NCBI GenBank assembly: GCA_020632875.1
Contig: JACKET010000010.1
Location: 1 to 64,000 of the forward strand
Reading direction: 5' to 3'
Origin: Alphaproteobacteria bacterium
GTDB taxonomy: Bacteria > Myxococcota_A > UBA796 > GCA-2862545
Length of the DNA: 64,000 bases
The first letter of the stretch is position 1, and the number at the start of each line of letters is the position of its first letter. A model generated the notes under the pieces. It was given only the letters and a program-made list of their open reading frames with translations, ran no database searches and was not told where the DNA came from. A program made the position numbers and the translations under genes. Of this stretch, positions 29,148 to 37,870 are shown piece by piece.

Positions 29148-30772
29148 TCCTCGCGGCCTGCGCGCCCAGGGGCGTGCGGACCAAGGGGCTCGAGCCTGCC
29201 CAGAGCACGGCGGAGGCGCTGCAGACCGCCCTCGCGCCGCGCCGTCTCGCGCTCGTGGCCGGCGTCGACGCGTACGACGACCCCGCGTTCCCCGACCTGA
29301 AGCACGCGAAGCACGATGCGTCCGCGCTGGCCGAGGTCTTCGAGAGCAAGCGCGGCGGGGGCTTCGACCAGGTCGTGACGCTGGGCGACCCGACCCGCGA
29401 GGGGCTGCTCGACGCGCTGAAGACGCTGCAGGGCGCGGCCCGCCGCGACGACGTGGTGGTCGTGTACTTCAGCGGCCACGGCACGCGCGTGCCGGATGCG
29501 GAGGGCTGGCGCCGGTTCCTGCTGTCGAAGGACAGCCAGCCGAGCGACCTCGAGCACACGGCCATCGACCTCGACGCGCTCACGACGTGGTTCTCGACGG
29601 TCCCCGCGGCGCGCAAGGCGCTCGTGATCGACGCCTGCTTCAACGGCGACGGCAAGAGCGCGGTCCGACCGGAGCACCGTACCGACGCGCCCGTCGCGGG
29701 CTCCCTCGTGAAGCGCGCTTCGCTCGATGCGGGCGAGGCGCTGTTGTTCGCGACGACCCCCGGTCGCCCGAGCGTCGAGGACGACCAGCTCGGGCACGGC
29801 GTGTACACGTACTACCTGCTCGAAGCGCTCGGCTGGGGCTTCGCGGAGGCCGACCGCGACGGCGATGCGGTGGTCACGGCCTGGGAGGCGCACGACCACG
29901 CGCGGGCGAAGACGCTGGAGCGCACGAACGGCGCGCAGGTGCCGGAGGCCGCGCTCCGCGTGGTGGGCATGGCGGACGTCGTCCTCGCCGGCGAGCCCGA
30001 CAAGCGGCGCGAGCGCGACCGCTCGCTGGTGTACCTGTACGCCGGGACGGATCACGCCCTGGCCGGCGCCGAGCTCGTCGTGGACGGGCGGACGCGCGGG
30101 GTGCTGCCCGGCACGGTCCCGCTGGAGCCCGGCCGGCACCACCTGGCGCTGCAGGCCCCCGGCGGCGGCGTGCTGGCCGAGGGGTACGCGACACTCGCCG
30201 AGGGCCATGCGTACCGGGCGGACGACCTCGCGCGCCTGGTGGACGGTCCGCGGTTCGGGGTGACGGTCCGCCCGGCGTTCGTGACGTCCCCGCCGTTCCG
30301 GCGCGCGATGGGCGTGGGCTCGATGGGGCTCGAGATGGGCGTGTGGCGGCGGGACGACGACCCGCCGGGCCGCAACCAGGTGGTCGCGGTGAGCCTCGGG
30401 GTCGCGAACAGCCCGGGCCGGCCGGGCTTCGCGACCTCCCGCGGGTTCGGGTGGCTCACGATCGAGGGCGGCTGGCAGGCCGACTGGCGCCGGGTCCGGG
30501 CGCGCGCGACGTGGACGCTGTCCGGCGTGCTGATCCCGCCGAGCTACCCGGACGGCCGTCCCGACGGCGTGCCTCCGGAGCTGCTCCCCGACCAGGCGGG
30601 CTGGGTGTTCGGGACGACGGGCCCGGGCCTGCAGGTGGGCTGGGTGCTGTCGGAGGTGTGGAGCGCACACGCGATGGCGCGTCCCACGGTGACGGCGCTC
30701 GACACCGATGGGCGCGGGGTGCGCGCGGTCCCGTGGGTGACGACGGGGGCGGGGTTCGACGCGGTGTTCTGA
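29111..30772 (+). CDS. Caspase-family (C14) peptidase lipoprotein
   Basis: 553 aa from GTG 29111 (AAGGAGG just upstream, spacing short). The start is a lipoprotein signal with lipobox LAAC (Cys17). The caspase fold covers residues ~48-300 with catalytic His123 in YFSGHGTR and Cys176 in VIDACFNG, both in the expected context; GVDAYDDPAFPDLKHAKHDA is the first strand/helix of metacaspase-type domains. Residues ~310-400 form a PEGA-like beta domain (AELVVDGRTRGVLPG), and the last ~150 are a beta-rich region of unknown type. The gene overlaps the anti-sigma gene by 37 nt. A lipid anchor would place the protease in the periplasm or outer membrane. Confidence 0.85.
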   Translation: MRVGLAGPALALILAACAPRGVRTKGLEPAQSTAEALQTALAPRRLALVAGVDAYDDPAFPDLKHAKHDASALAEVFESKRGGGFDQVVTLGDPTREGLLDALKTLQGAARRDDVVVVYFSGHGTRVPDAEGWRRFLLSKDSQPSDLEHTAIDLDALTTWFSTVPAARKALVIDACFNGDGKSAVRPEHRTDAPVAGSLVKRASLDAGEALLFATTPGRPSVEDDQLGHGVYTYYLLEALGWGFAEADRDGDAVVTAWEAHDHARAKTLERTNGAQVPEAALRVVGMADVVLAGEPDKRRERDRSLVYLYAGTDHALAGAELVVDGRTRGVLPGTVPLEPGRHHLALQAPGGGVLAEGYATLAEGHAYRADDLARLVDGPRFGVTVRPAFVTSPPFRRAMGVGSMGLEMGVWRRDDDPPGRNQVVAVSLGVANSPGRPGFATSRGFGWLTIEGGWQADWRRVRARATWTLSGVLIPPSYPDGRPDGVPPELLPDQAGWVFGTTGPGLQVGWVLSEVWSAHAMARPTVTALDTDGRGVRAVPWVTTGAGFDAVF

Positions 30773-30775
30773 GCG

Positions 30776-31207
30776 CTACGCCATGGCCGCGCGGACCATC
30801 CGCGCGTCCTCGTCGGACTCGATCACGTAGAAGTGCTCGCCGGAGTCGCAGTACATGCACGACCCGATCCCGATGCCGCCCTGAGCGACCCGGCACTGGG
30901 TACACACCCAGCAGGGCCGCGCCTTCGTGTCGAGCGCCGCCGAGAACGACTCTGGCGGGAGTCGGGGGACGCTGGCGACCTCACCGTCCCAGTCGGTCTC
31001 GAAGGCCTTTCCGGCGGCGAACATCGCGACGACCGCGCCGAGGAGCACCATCGCCGCGCCCACGCCGACGAGCCACGGAATCCACCAGCCAGGGGTCAGC
31101 ACGCCCGCACCGACCATCGCCGTGGCGAGCCCACCGACGACGAGCGCGCCCGCAGCGACGAAGCCGAGAACCGCGGCCGGAAGCGTCTTTCGGTTGAGTG
31201 TCGGCAT
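30776..31207 (-). CDS. Small membrane protein with C-terminal zinc-ribbon-like domain
   Basis: 143 aa. Two transmembrane helices (AAVLGFVAAGALVVGGLATA and the following WWIPWLVGVGAAMVLLGAVVAM) are followed by ~75 cytosolic residues with C-x2-C ... C-x2-C (CWVCTQCRVAQ, GSCMYCDSGEHF), a plausible zinc ribbon. ATG 31207 is the first start. The stop lies 4 nt beyond that of the convergent caspase-like gene. I do not recognise the family. Confidence 0.65.
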   Translation of the reverse strand: MPTLNRKTLPAAVLGFVAAGALVVGGLATAMVGAGVLTPGWWIPWLVGVGAAMVLLGAVVAMFAAGKAFETDWDGEVASVPRLPPESFSAALDTKARPCWVCTQCRVAQGGIGIGSCMYCDSGEHFYVIESDEDARMVRAAMA

Positions 31208-31314
31208 GCCCGCACGTAGCGCTGGGACTGTCGCGTGTCGACGGACCCCACCGTCCTCCCCTGTCCCGATCGTGCCAGAGCCCTCTCGAAACGCCGACCC
31301 ACACGAGAGAACCA

Positions 31315-31349
31315 GGTGTCCAATTCGGGTCAGACCCAGATGGGACACC
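31315..31349. repeat. REP-like palindromic element (nested dyad)
   Basis: GGTGTCC (31315-31321) pairs with GGACACC (31343-31349), and inside lies the palindrome GGGTCAGACCC (31327-31337). The arrangement and the GGGTCAGACCC core recall hairpins that flank IS200-like REP-associated transposases in many proteobacteria. No transposase is in this window, so this is a solitary copy in the 207-bp gap between 31207 and 31415. Confidence 0.55.
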
Positions 31350-31414
31350 CTCGGAGGGCGACTCGGCGCGGGCGCCAGGGGCGCACCGCCCGCTATGTTC
31401 CCCGTGGAGGCGGG

Positions 31415-31972
31415 ATGGGCATCTTCGACCGGATCGCAGGCAAGGTGGAGCAGGGCAACGTCGAGGCCGTGTACGTGGCCGAGCTCCAGCGGCTCGATGC
31501 GCGAATCGCCGAGCACACCGACCTCCTCGCGTCGCTCCGCGCGAAGCGGGCCCTCGAAGCCCGGAAGGGCGACGGGCACGAAGCGGGCTACGACCCGCTC
31601 ATCGCGGAGGCCGACGCCCTGCTCGCCGCCCTGAAGACCCAGCGCCGCAAGGTCGACCAGGAGCGGCTGGCCGCACCCGCCCACAAGGCCGTCGCCGAAG
31701 CGCGCATCGCGGTCGACGACCAGTCCGGCACGCTCGGCACGTCCGCCACGGCGCAGGGCCTCGGCCGCGTCCGGGACGCCGTCGACGCGCTGAACCGCCG
31801 CGCGAGCCCAGGCTACCTCGACGCCGACGGAATCCCGATCCACGGCCGCCAGGCGAAGCTGGGCGCGAAGTCCGCCGAAGAACGCGCCCGCGCCGAGCTC
31901 GCGCAGCTCAAGGTCGCGATGGGCCTCGCGCCTGCGGAAGACCCGACGGAGACGGAGCCTCCGGAGGAGTAG
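31415..31972 (+). CDS. Coiled-coil protein of unknown function
   Basis: 185 aa, almost wholly helical and charged (QRLDARIAEHTDLLASLRAKRALEARK, ALLAALKTQRRKVDQERLAAPAHKAVAEARIAVDD), with no signal peptide or membrane segment. The start MGIFDRIAGKVEQGN resembles those of PspA/IM30-type and other coiled-coil proteins, but the rest is too short and unlike PspA. ATG 31415 has GGAGG 4 nt upstream. It overlaps the 3' end of the convergent gene by 65 nt. Function unknown. Confidence 0.7.
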   Translation: MGIFDRIAGKVEQGNVEAVYVAELQRLDARIAEHTDLLASLRAKRALEARKGDGHEAGYDPLIAEADALLAALKTQRRKVDQERLAAPAHKAVAEARIAVDDQSGTLGTSATAQGLGRVRDAVDALNRRASPGYLDADGIPIHGRQAKLGAKSAEERARAELAQLKVAMGLAPAEDPTETEPPEE

Positions 31973-32435
31973 CGCGCCTCCACCCCACCGCGACGGCCAC
32001 GGCGACGAACGGCACCGCGAGCACGTCGGTGGGGTCCTGGGTGAGCCGCACGGTCGCCAGCCCCGGCACGTCCGCGCCGACCAGAGCGGCGAACAGCGCG
32101 CGGAACGGCCACTGAAGCACGCCGAGCCCCACGCGATAGGCGTCCGCGGCCCACTCGAAGAGGTTCGTCGAGCCGAACACCAGGCCGGTGGCCACGGCAC
32201 ACGCGATCAGCGCGGAACGCCGCGGCCGGAACGGCTCCCGACGGTCGGCGAGCTCGACGAACGCCTGGAGCAGCAGCGGGAAGAACACCATGCCCGCGAT
32301 GTCGCTGAGCTTGCCCGTGACGAGGCCGCCGTACGCGTGCTTGAGCCAGTGGTCGTTCACCACGAGCAGCGCGATCGCCGCGATGGGCACGGGGTGCACG
32401 AGCCCATCGGCCCGCGCTGGCGCGTCGCCCGCCAC
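31908..32435 (-). CDS. Polytopic membrane protein of unknown function
   Basis: 175 aa. Hydrophobic segments at HPVPIAAIALLVVNDHWLKHAYG, IAGMVFFPLLLQAFVELA, ALIACAVATGLVFGSTNL, and DVLAVPFVAVAVAVGW suggest about four transmembrane helices; the motif GLVTGKLSDIAGMVF is notable. GTG 32435 overlaps the arginase stop (TAGTG), marking an operon. The C-terminal ~25 residues are Pro/Arg-rich and overlap the convergent gene by 65 nt, so the true end may be used differently. The family is not recognised. Confidence 0.65.
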   Translation of the reverse strand: MAGDAPARADGLVHPVPIAAIALLVVNDHWLKHAYGGLVTGKLSDIAGMVFFPLLLQAFVELADRREPFRPRRSALIACAVATGLVFGSTNLFEWAADAYRVGLGVLQWPFRALFAALVGADVPGLATVRLTQDPTDVLAVPFVAVAVAVGWRRATPPEAPSPSGLPQARGPSRP

Positions 32436-33343
32436 TACAGGATCGTCTTGCCGAAGGCCGAGAGGATCAGCCACACCGCCAGCTCGCCCGTCTTGTTGCG
32501 GTGGTCGAGCGTCGGGTTGAGCTCGACCATCTCCATCCCCAGCAGCTTGGCGTGGCGGTGCACGGTCTCGCAGATGAGGTGCGACTCCCGCACGGTGAGC
32601 CCGCCCGGCACGGGCGTTCCGACGCCCGGAGCGTGCTGCGGGTCGACGCCGTCGAGGTCGAACGACAGATGGATGCCGGCCGTGTGCGCCGTGACGCGCT
32701 GGATGGCCTCCGACAGGCACACCGCGGTGCCGCGCTGGTCGAGCTCGCTCATCGTGTACACGCGGACCCCGAGCTCCTTCACGAGCCCGACCTCCCCCGC
32801 GTCGACGTCCCGGGCGCCGATGATCGCGACATCCTCGGGCCGCAGCGCGGGCTGGTCGCCGGCGAGGCCCACCAGCTCGGGCCGGCCGTGGCCGAGCAGC
32901 GCGGCGAGCGGCATGCCGTGGATGTTCCCCGTGGGCGAGGTCTCGGGCGTGTTCATGTCGGTGTGGGCGTCGACCCAGATGACCCCGACGCGCTGCTCGC
33001 GCTCGCGGTAGACCCGCGACAGCCCCGAGATCGTGCCGATGGCCTGGGCGTGGTCGCCGCCGAGGACGAGGGGCGTCCACCCGTTGCGGGCGCCGGCCTC
33101 CACGCGGTCGGCGAGGCGCCCACAGGTGCGCGTGATCGCCTCGAGGAAGCGGGCATTCGGGTCGCCGGGGTCCTCGATGCCCTCCTGGTTGTAGACCTCG
33201 ATGGGCTCGACGAGCGCGAGGTCGTGACCGCACGCGCGCAGACGGGGCACGAGCCCGGCGACGTGGATGGCGGACGGCCCCATGTCCGTGCCGCGCCGCC
33301 CGGCCCCGAGGTCGAGGTGGACGTTGGTGATCTCGATCTTCAT
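32435..33343 (-). CDS. rocF: Arginase
   Basis: 302 aa, typical for bacterial arginases. The manganese-site motifs are intact: GGDHA (95-99), DAHTD (125-129) and SFDLDGVDP (near 230), plus the substrate loop around TGNIHGMP. It hydrolyses L-arginine to ornithine and urea. The N-terminus MKIEITNVHLDLGAGRRGTDMGPSAI is family-like. ATG 33343 has GGAG upstream and overlaps the preceding stop by 4 nt (ATGA). It is embedded in an operon with a GNAT-nitrilase fusion, so nitrogen recycling is a reasonable setting. Agmatinase is less likely given the TGNIHG loop. Confidence 0.92.
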   Translation of the reverse strand: MKIEITNVHLDLGAGRRGTDMGPSAIHVAGLVPRLRACGHDLALVEPIEVYNQEGIEDPGDPNARFLEAITRTCGRLADRVEAGARNGWTPLVLGGDHAQAIGTISGLSRVYREREQRVGVIWVDAHTDMNTPETSPTGNIHGMPLAALLGHGRPELVGLAGDQPALRPEDVAIIGARDVDAGEVGLVKELGVRVYTMSELDQRGTAVCLSEAIQRVTAHTAGIHLSFDLDGVDPQHAPGVGTPVPGGLTVRESHLICETVHRHAKLLGMEMVELNPTLDHRNKTGELAVWLILSAFGKTIL

Positions 33344-33912
33344 GGGGTCTCCGGAGTGGGTGTCGGAGCGGTGCCGGCCCCGACGGATTCGGATGCGTGG
33401 AGGCGCGCTTCGAGCGCGGCGAGCCCGGGGTCGTCGGGCCAGCGCTTCAGCGCTTCGTCGAGCCGCGCACGGGCGCCCTCGAGCGCCCCGGACTCGAGCA
33501 GGGTGGCGATGAGCGCGGCCGCTTCGACGGGGTGCCCGAGCTTGCGGTCGCGCGCCGGGTCTTCGGGCTTGGCGAGCTTGCGGACCTCGGCCTCGTGGGT
33601 GCCGAGCTTCTTCAGCTGCTTGAGCGCCTTGTCGCGCAGGCGGGGCTGGTTCAGCTTGTCGGCCTCGCGCACCAGCGCGACCAGCACCTCGCCGTTGTCG
33701 CGGGCCAGCGCGAAGGCCTCGTCCTGGAGGGCCTTTCGGGCCTGGTCGTCGGCGCGCACGGTCTTCCGGAGGATGGCCTTCACGCGCTTGACCTTGAGCC
33801 CGACGAGCCAGCCCGGCGCGAGCGCGAACGCGAGCAGCACGCCCGCGATGGCGAGCACCCACGGAGGCACGAACTGGGCGATCGCCCGCAGCAGCTCGCC
33901 GATGGCGCCCAT
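33340..33912 (-). CDS. Membrane-anchored tetratricopeptide-like helical protein
   Basis: 190 aa. One transmembrane helix at residues ~10-35 (FVPPWVLAIAGVLLAFALAPGWLVG), then a long helical, Lys/Glu/Ala-rich domain (KALQDEAFALARDNGEVLVALVREADKL, VEAAALIATLLESGALEGARARLDEALKRWPDDPGLAALEARL) whose last repeat is TPR-like. The C-terminus is a short Thr/Pro tail. It overlaps the upstream gene by one nt (TGATG) and the arginase by four, so it is translated in a coupled chain. A scaffold or assembly role is a guess. Confidence 0.7.
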   Translation of the reverse strand: MGAIGELLRAIAQFVPPWVLAIAGVLLAFALAPGWLVGLKVKRVKAILRKTVRADDQARKALQDEAFALARDNGEVLVALVREADKLNQPRLRDKALKQLKKLGTHEAEVRKLAKPEDPARDRKLGHPVEAAALIATLLESGALEGARARLDEALKRWPDDPGLAALEARLHASESVGAGTAPTPTPETP

Positions 33913-35459
33913 CAGATGCCCTCGTCGTCCTCGCCGACCCAGCGCACCTGGTACAGGTCCTTCCGGCGGTCCTTCCAGTTGTGGACGGTGCCCCGGAGCC
34001 GGTGGCGGCGGAGGTCCTGCAGGTCGAGGTCGTGGCACAGCACGGTCTCGACGTTGGGGTCGGCTTCGGCGGCGATGCCGCCCCGCGCGAACGACATGTC
34101 GGACGGGGTGAGCACGGCGGACCGGGCGTAGTGGGTGTCGGCGTTCTCGACGAACGGCAGGTTGCCCACGCAGCCCGCCGTCACGGCGAAGAGGTGGTTC
34201 TCGATGCAGCGGGCGGCGGTGCACACGCGCACCCGGTTGTGGCCGTAGACGTCGTTCGTGTTGTAGGGCACGAACAACAGATCCGCCCCGTCGGACGCGA
34301 GCTTCCGCGCGAGCTCGGGGAACTGCGCGTCGTAGCACACGAGGAGGCCGATGCGCGCGCGGTCGGTGTCGATGACGTTGAGCGACTTGCCGCCGCGAAC
34401 GCCCCACCAGCGCGCTTCGCTCGGCGTGACGTGCAGCTTGTCCTGGCTGTCGACGCGGCCGTCGCGGTGGAAGACGTAGGCGACGTTGTAGAGCCCGTCG
34501 TCGCGGATGGTGAACTGCGAGCCGCCGATGATGTTCACGTTGTAGCGGACCGCCAGATCGCCCATGAGCGCGAGGTACCGCGGGGTGAACTCGGCCACCC
34601 GGCGCGCGGCGGTGCCGGGGCGCCCGGGCTCGAGCAGCGACAGGAGCTGGAGCGTGAACAGCTCGGGGAAGAGCAGGAAGTCCGCCCGGTAGTCGCCGGC
34701 GGTGTCGACGAAGAACTCGACCTGGCGGGCGAACTCCTCGAACGACGTGATGGGACGCATCTTGTACTGGACGAGCCCGACGCGGACGCGCTGGGTGGCG
34801 CGGCGCTGGCGGCGCGAGACGGGCGGGACGTAGTCCTCGTTGACCCACTCGAGGAAGGTCGCGAAGCCCGCGGAGTCCTCGTCGCTCGGCAGGTAGTCGG
34901 GGATGATCTCGCGGAGCTGGAACCCGTTCGCGAGCTGGGCCGTGAGGACGGGGTCGAAGAGCTGCTTGCCCATGACGGCGTGGACGTACTGCTCGGCGGT
35001 CATCGCGTGCTGGTGCTCGGCGTAGCCCGGCATGCGCCCGCCGATGCGCATGCTGCGCAGGTTGCGGTCGCGGCAGATGTCCTTCCGCGCGTCGTACAGG
35101 CGGCGCGTCAGCTTCATGCCGCGGTAGTCCGGATGGACCTGCATCTCGATGCCGTAGAGCGTGTCGCCCTCGGGGTCGTGGTTGCGGATGAGCCCGCCGT
35201 CCGCGAGGTCCATCCAGTCCGACCAGGACTCGTACTCGTCGGAGTCGACGATGAGGTGGGCGGCCGACGCGACGAGCCGGCCGTCGAGGAAGAGCCCCAG
35301 CTGGGACTCGGGCCATTCGTTCAGCTGGCTCCGCAGGTGCTCGTACTTCCACGGCGGCATCGTCGGGAAGCAGAGCTGCTGCAGGGCCACGAGCTCGTCG
35401 AAGTCCTCCAGCGTCAGCGGGCGGAGCTTCACGCGAGCGACGACCTCTTCGGGGTTCAC
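33912..35459 (-). CDS. GNAT acetyltransferase - carbon-nitrogen hydrolase fusion (YhcX type)
   Basis: 515 aa. Residues ~10-190 are a GNAT domain (RPLTLEDFDELVALQQLCFP, acetyl-CoA-loop-like VHPDYRGMKLTRRLYDAR). Residues ~225-490 are a nitrilase-superfamily domain with the Glu-Lys-Cys triad visible: Glu in FLLFPELF, Lys in DKLHVTPSEARWWG, Cys in GLLVCYDAQFPEL. This fusion is a known arrangement, but its substrate is unknown. GTG 35459 is preceded by GGAGG at good spacing. It overlaps the downstream TPR-like gene by one nt. Confidence 0.88.
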   Translation of the reverse strand: MNPEEVVARVKLRPLTLEDFDELVALQQLCFPTMPPWKYEHLRSQLNEWPESQLGLFLDGRLVASAAHLIVDSDEYESWSDWMDLADGGLIRNHDPEGDTLYGIEMQVHPDYRGMKLTRRLYDARKDICRDRNLRSMRIGGRMPGYAEHQHAMTAEQYVHAVMGKQLFDPVLTAQLANGFQLREIIPDYLPSDEDSAGFATFLEWVNEDYVPPVSRRQRRATQRVRVGLVQYKMRPITSFEEFARQVEFFVDTAGDYRADFLLFPELFTLQLLSLLEPGRPGTAARRVAEFTPRYLALMGDLAVRYNVNIIGGSQFTIRDDGLYNVAYVFHRDGRVDSQDKLHVTPSEARWWGVRGGKSLNVIDTDRARIGLLVCYDAQFPELARKLASDGADLLFVPYNTNDVYGHNRVRVCTAARCIENHLFAVTAGCVGNLPFVENADTHYARSAVLTPSDMSFARGGIAAEADPNVETVLCHDLDLQDLRRHRLRGTVHNWKDRRKDLYQVRWVGEDDEGI

Positions 35460-35472
35460 CAGTGCCTCCAGA

Positions 35473-37545
35473 TCAGTGGTGCCCTGCTCCCGTATCCGGG
35501 CCGAGCAGGTCTTCGTGCATCCACTTCTTGAGGAGCGGCGACAGCGCGAACATCACGACGGACGAGAGCAGCGCTGCGATGGCGATCTGGCCGAACACGC
35601 CGCCGTAGACGTGCACCGTCTCGGACGGCACGGGGATGAAGTTGCCCCCGCCCTCGCCGTGCCCGACGCCCGTGAGCGCGGCGATGATGGCGGCGAGGTA
35701 GTTGCTGAACGCCGTCGCGAGGAACCAGGCGCCCATGACCGTGCTGACGAGGCGGGCGGGCGACAGGCGCGTGACCATCGACAGGCCGACGGGCGACAGG
35801 CACAGCTCGCCGGTGGTGTGGAGCAGGTAGCCGAGGAGGACCCAGGTCATCCCGGACATGCCGCGCTCGTCGGCGATGCTCGCCCCGTACCACATCGCGA
35901 CGAAGCCGAGGCCGAGCTGGGCGAGCCCGAGGCCGAACTTCACCGGCGTGCTCGGCTCGAGGCCGCGCTTGCCGAGGTAGCCCCAGAGGGCCGAGAACAC
36001 GAGCCCGAAGATCATGATGTAGATGGGGTTCGCGGACTGGAACGTGGAGGCCGGCACGACGCTGCCGTTCACGCCCATCCCGACGTGGTGGTCGGCGACC
36101 ACCCACTGCCGCTCGAGCTTCTCGGCGGACGTGAGCGCGTCGAGGCCCGTGAGCGTGAGGCGATCCTCGCCGCGCATCGCATCGAGGGTGCCGTCGAGGT
36201 CTTTCTGCTTCGTCGCGCGTTCCTCGCCCTCGAGCTCGGCCATGCGCTCTTCGAAGTCCTTGCGGATCTGCGCTTCGATGTCGCCCTTGAGCGACGCGTC
36301 GCCGATCGGGTACCCGAGCTGCTCCTGGCTCACGAGGATCGTGACGGTGGTGCCCACGTCGGAGGCCGTCAGCACGCGCTCTTCGAAGACCCGGTCGATG
36401 TTGCGGTCGGTGAAGTTCGACACGCTGGAGCCCGCCTGCTCGAAGAAGGCCCAGAACAGCATGCTGAAGATCATCATGATGAGCACGGCGAACATCCGCT
36501 CGCGCTCGACCTTCTCGCTGCGGAAGGCCTCGATCAGCAGGTAGGCCGTCGCGATGATGCCGACGATCAGGAGGATGAGGCCGGGCGGCGTGGAGACCTC
36601 GTGGAGCAGGAAGCCCACGAGCTCGAGGCCCGTGTTGCCGGAGTCCTCGAAGGACTTCAGCACGGCTTCGGGCACGACCTTCACGGTGCGGGCGCTCCAC
36701 ACGAGCGCGCCGAGCAGCGGGACGACGAGGAACGTGCCGAAGTACACGGCCCACTCCATCGGCAGGACGCCCTCGTGCTTCGGAGCGCCGGCATCCTCGG
36801 GCAGGCCGCCGCGGCCGAGCGCGATGAACGCCGAGACGCCGGACGCCACGAGCGCCAGCGCCACGAAGCCGTTCACCGCGACGAGCAGCGCGCCCTCGGG
36901 CACGAACACCATGCCGACCGCCGTGAGCAGCGCGGCGCCCATGATGAGGAACTGCGCCACGGCGTTGGGGACGATGAACACGGCGAGGCCGATGAGCATC
37001 CCGATGGTCGCGAGGCCGAACCCGAAGTGCCAGCCGTAGGTCTCACCGACGTATCCACAGAGCAGCGGAGCCATCGCCGCGCCCAGGTTGATGCCGATGT
37101 AGAAGAGGGTGAAGCCGGCATCGCGGCGCGGGTCGCCCTCTTCGTAGAGCCCGCCGACGATGGTGGAGATGTTGGGCTTGAAGAAGCCGTTCCCGCAGAT
37201 GAGCAGTGCGAGGGCACCGAAGAACGCGGGGCCGTTCTCGAGCGTCATCAGCAGGTGGCCGGCCGCCATCAACAGGCCGCCGAACACCACGGCGCGACGG
37301 GCTCCGAGCAGCTTGTCGGCGAGCAGGCCGCCGAAGAAGGGCGTCATGTACACGAGCGCGGTGTACGCGCCGTAGATCGTGTAGGCCTCGCCGTCGTTGT
37401 ACCCGAGGAACCCCTTGATCATGTAGAAGACGAGGAGCGCCCGCATGCCGTAGTAGGAGAACCGCTCCCACATCTCGGCGAAGAACAGGTTGAACAGCCC
37501 GGTCGGATAGCCGAACAGCTCAGCGTGCTTGGAATCGGTCGACAT
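35473..37545 (-). CDS. POT/PTR family proton-dependent oligopeptide transporter
   Basis: 690 aa, longer than usual. About 12-14 transmembrane helices; the N-terminal signature FFAEMWERFSYYGMRALLVFYM carries the ExxERFxYYG proton-coupling motif, followed by family segments GGLLADKLLGARRAVVFGG and FKPNISTIVGGLYEEGDPRRDAGF. A ~150-aa soluble insert with charged coiled-coil-like sequence (KDFEERMAELEGEERATKQKDLDGTLDAM) lies between helices in the middle. It imports di- and tripeptides with protons. ATG 37545 has GGAGG seven nt upstream. It reads directly into the GNAT-nitrilase gene 13 bp downstream. Confidence 0.93.
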   Translation of the reverse strand: MSTDSKHAELFGYPTGLFNLFFAEMWERFSYYGMRALLVFYMIKGFLGYNDGEAYTIYGAYTALVYMTPFFGGLLADKLLGARRAVVFGGLLMAAGHLLMTLENGPAFFGALALLICGNGFFKPNISTIVGGLYEEGDPRRDAGFTLFYIGINLGAAMAPLLCGYVGETYGWHFGFGLATIGMLIGLAVFIVPNAVAQFLIMGAALLTAVGMVFVPEGALLVAVNGFVALALVASGVSAFIALGRGGLPEDAGAPKHEGVLPMEWAVYFGTFLVVPLLGALVWSARTVKVVPEAVLKSFEDSGNTGLELVGFLLHEVSTPPGLILLIVGIIATAYLLIEAFRSEKVERERMFAVLIMMIFSMLFWAFFEQAGSSVSNFTDRNIDRVFEERVLTASDVGTTVTILVSQEQLGYPIGDASLKGDIEAQIRKDFEERMAELEGEERATKQKDLDGTLDAMRGEDRLTLTGLDALTSAEKLERQWVVADHHVGMGVNGSVVPASTFQSANPIYIMIFGLVFSALWGYLGKRGLEPSTPVKFGLGLAQLGLGFVAMWYGASIADERGMSGMTWVLLGYLLHTTGELCLSPVGLSMVTRLSPARLVSTVMGAWFLATAFSNYLAAIIAALTGVGHGEGGGNFIPVPSETVHVYGGVFGQIAIAALLSSVVMFALSPLLKKWMHEDLLGPDTGAGHH

Positions 37546-37684
37546 GCGGAAAGCCTCCATACAAACCAGGGAGGAGTCGGCGGGCACAGCACGCCGAACG
37601 GTCCCGACACCTGGATCCGGCCGCCCTTAACGCCGGGTCTGCCGAAACGCCGGTGGAACCGCCGCGGGATCCGCGGACGGGACG

Positions 37685-37870
37685 CTATTCGAGGTCGCGG
37701 GCCACGTCGGTGAGGCGGTCGCGCAGGGACTCGAGCTCGCGGCGCAGCCGGTTGCGCTCGTCGAGCAGGGTCTTCGGGCACTCTTCGACGGGCCGCTCGA
37801 GGCGGTAGACCACGAGATCGAGCTCGCGCGAGATGTCCTCGACCTGCATGAGCGACTTGCGAGAGCCCAT
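37685..37870 (-). CDS. Small coiled-coil protein
   Basis: 61 aa: MQVEDISRELDLVVYRLERP followed by LLDERNRLRRELESLRDRL, almost entirely heptad-like helix. No signal or membrane segment. Its ATG (37870) immediately follows the stop of the upstream membrane-protein gene (TAGATG), which supports it as real and co-transcribed. Function unknown; a partner of the upstream membrane protein is possible. Confidence 0.62.
   Translation of the reverse strand: MGSRKSLMQVEDISRELDLVVYRLERPVEECPKTLLDERNRLRRELESLRDRLTDVARDLE

Noticed and set aside
37546..37684. CCGCGG-rich dyad as intrinsic terminator
   Set aside because: No T-tract and the stem is built from self-complementary CCGCGG, common by chance at this GC content.
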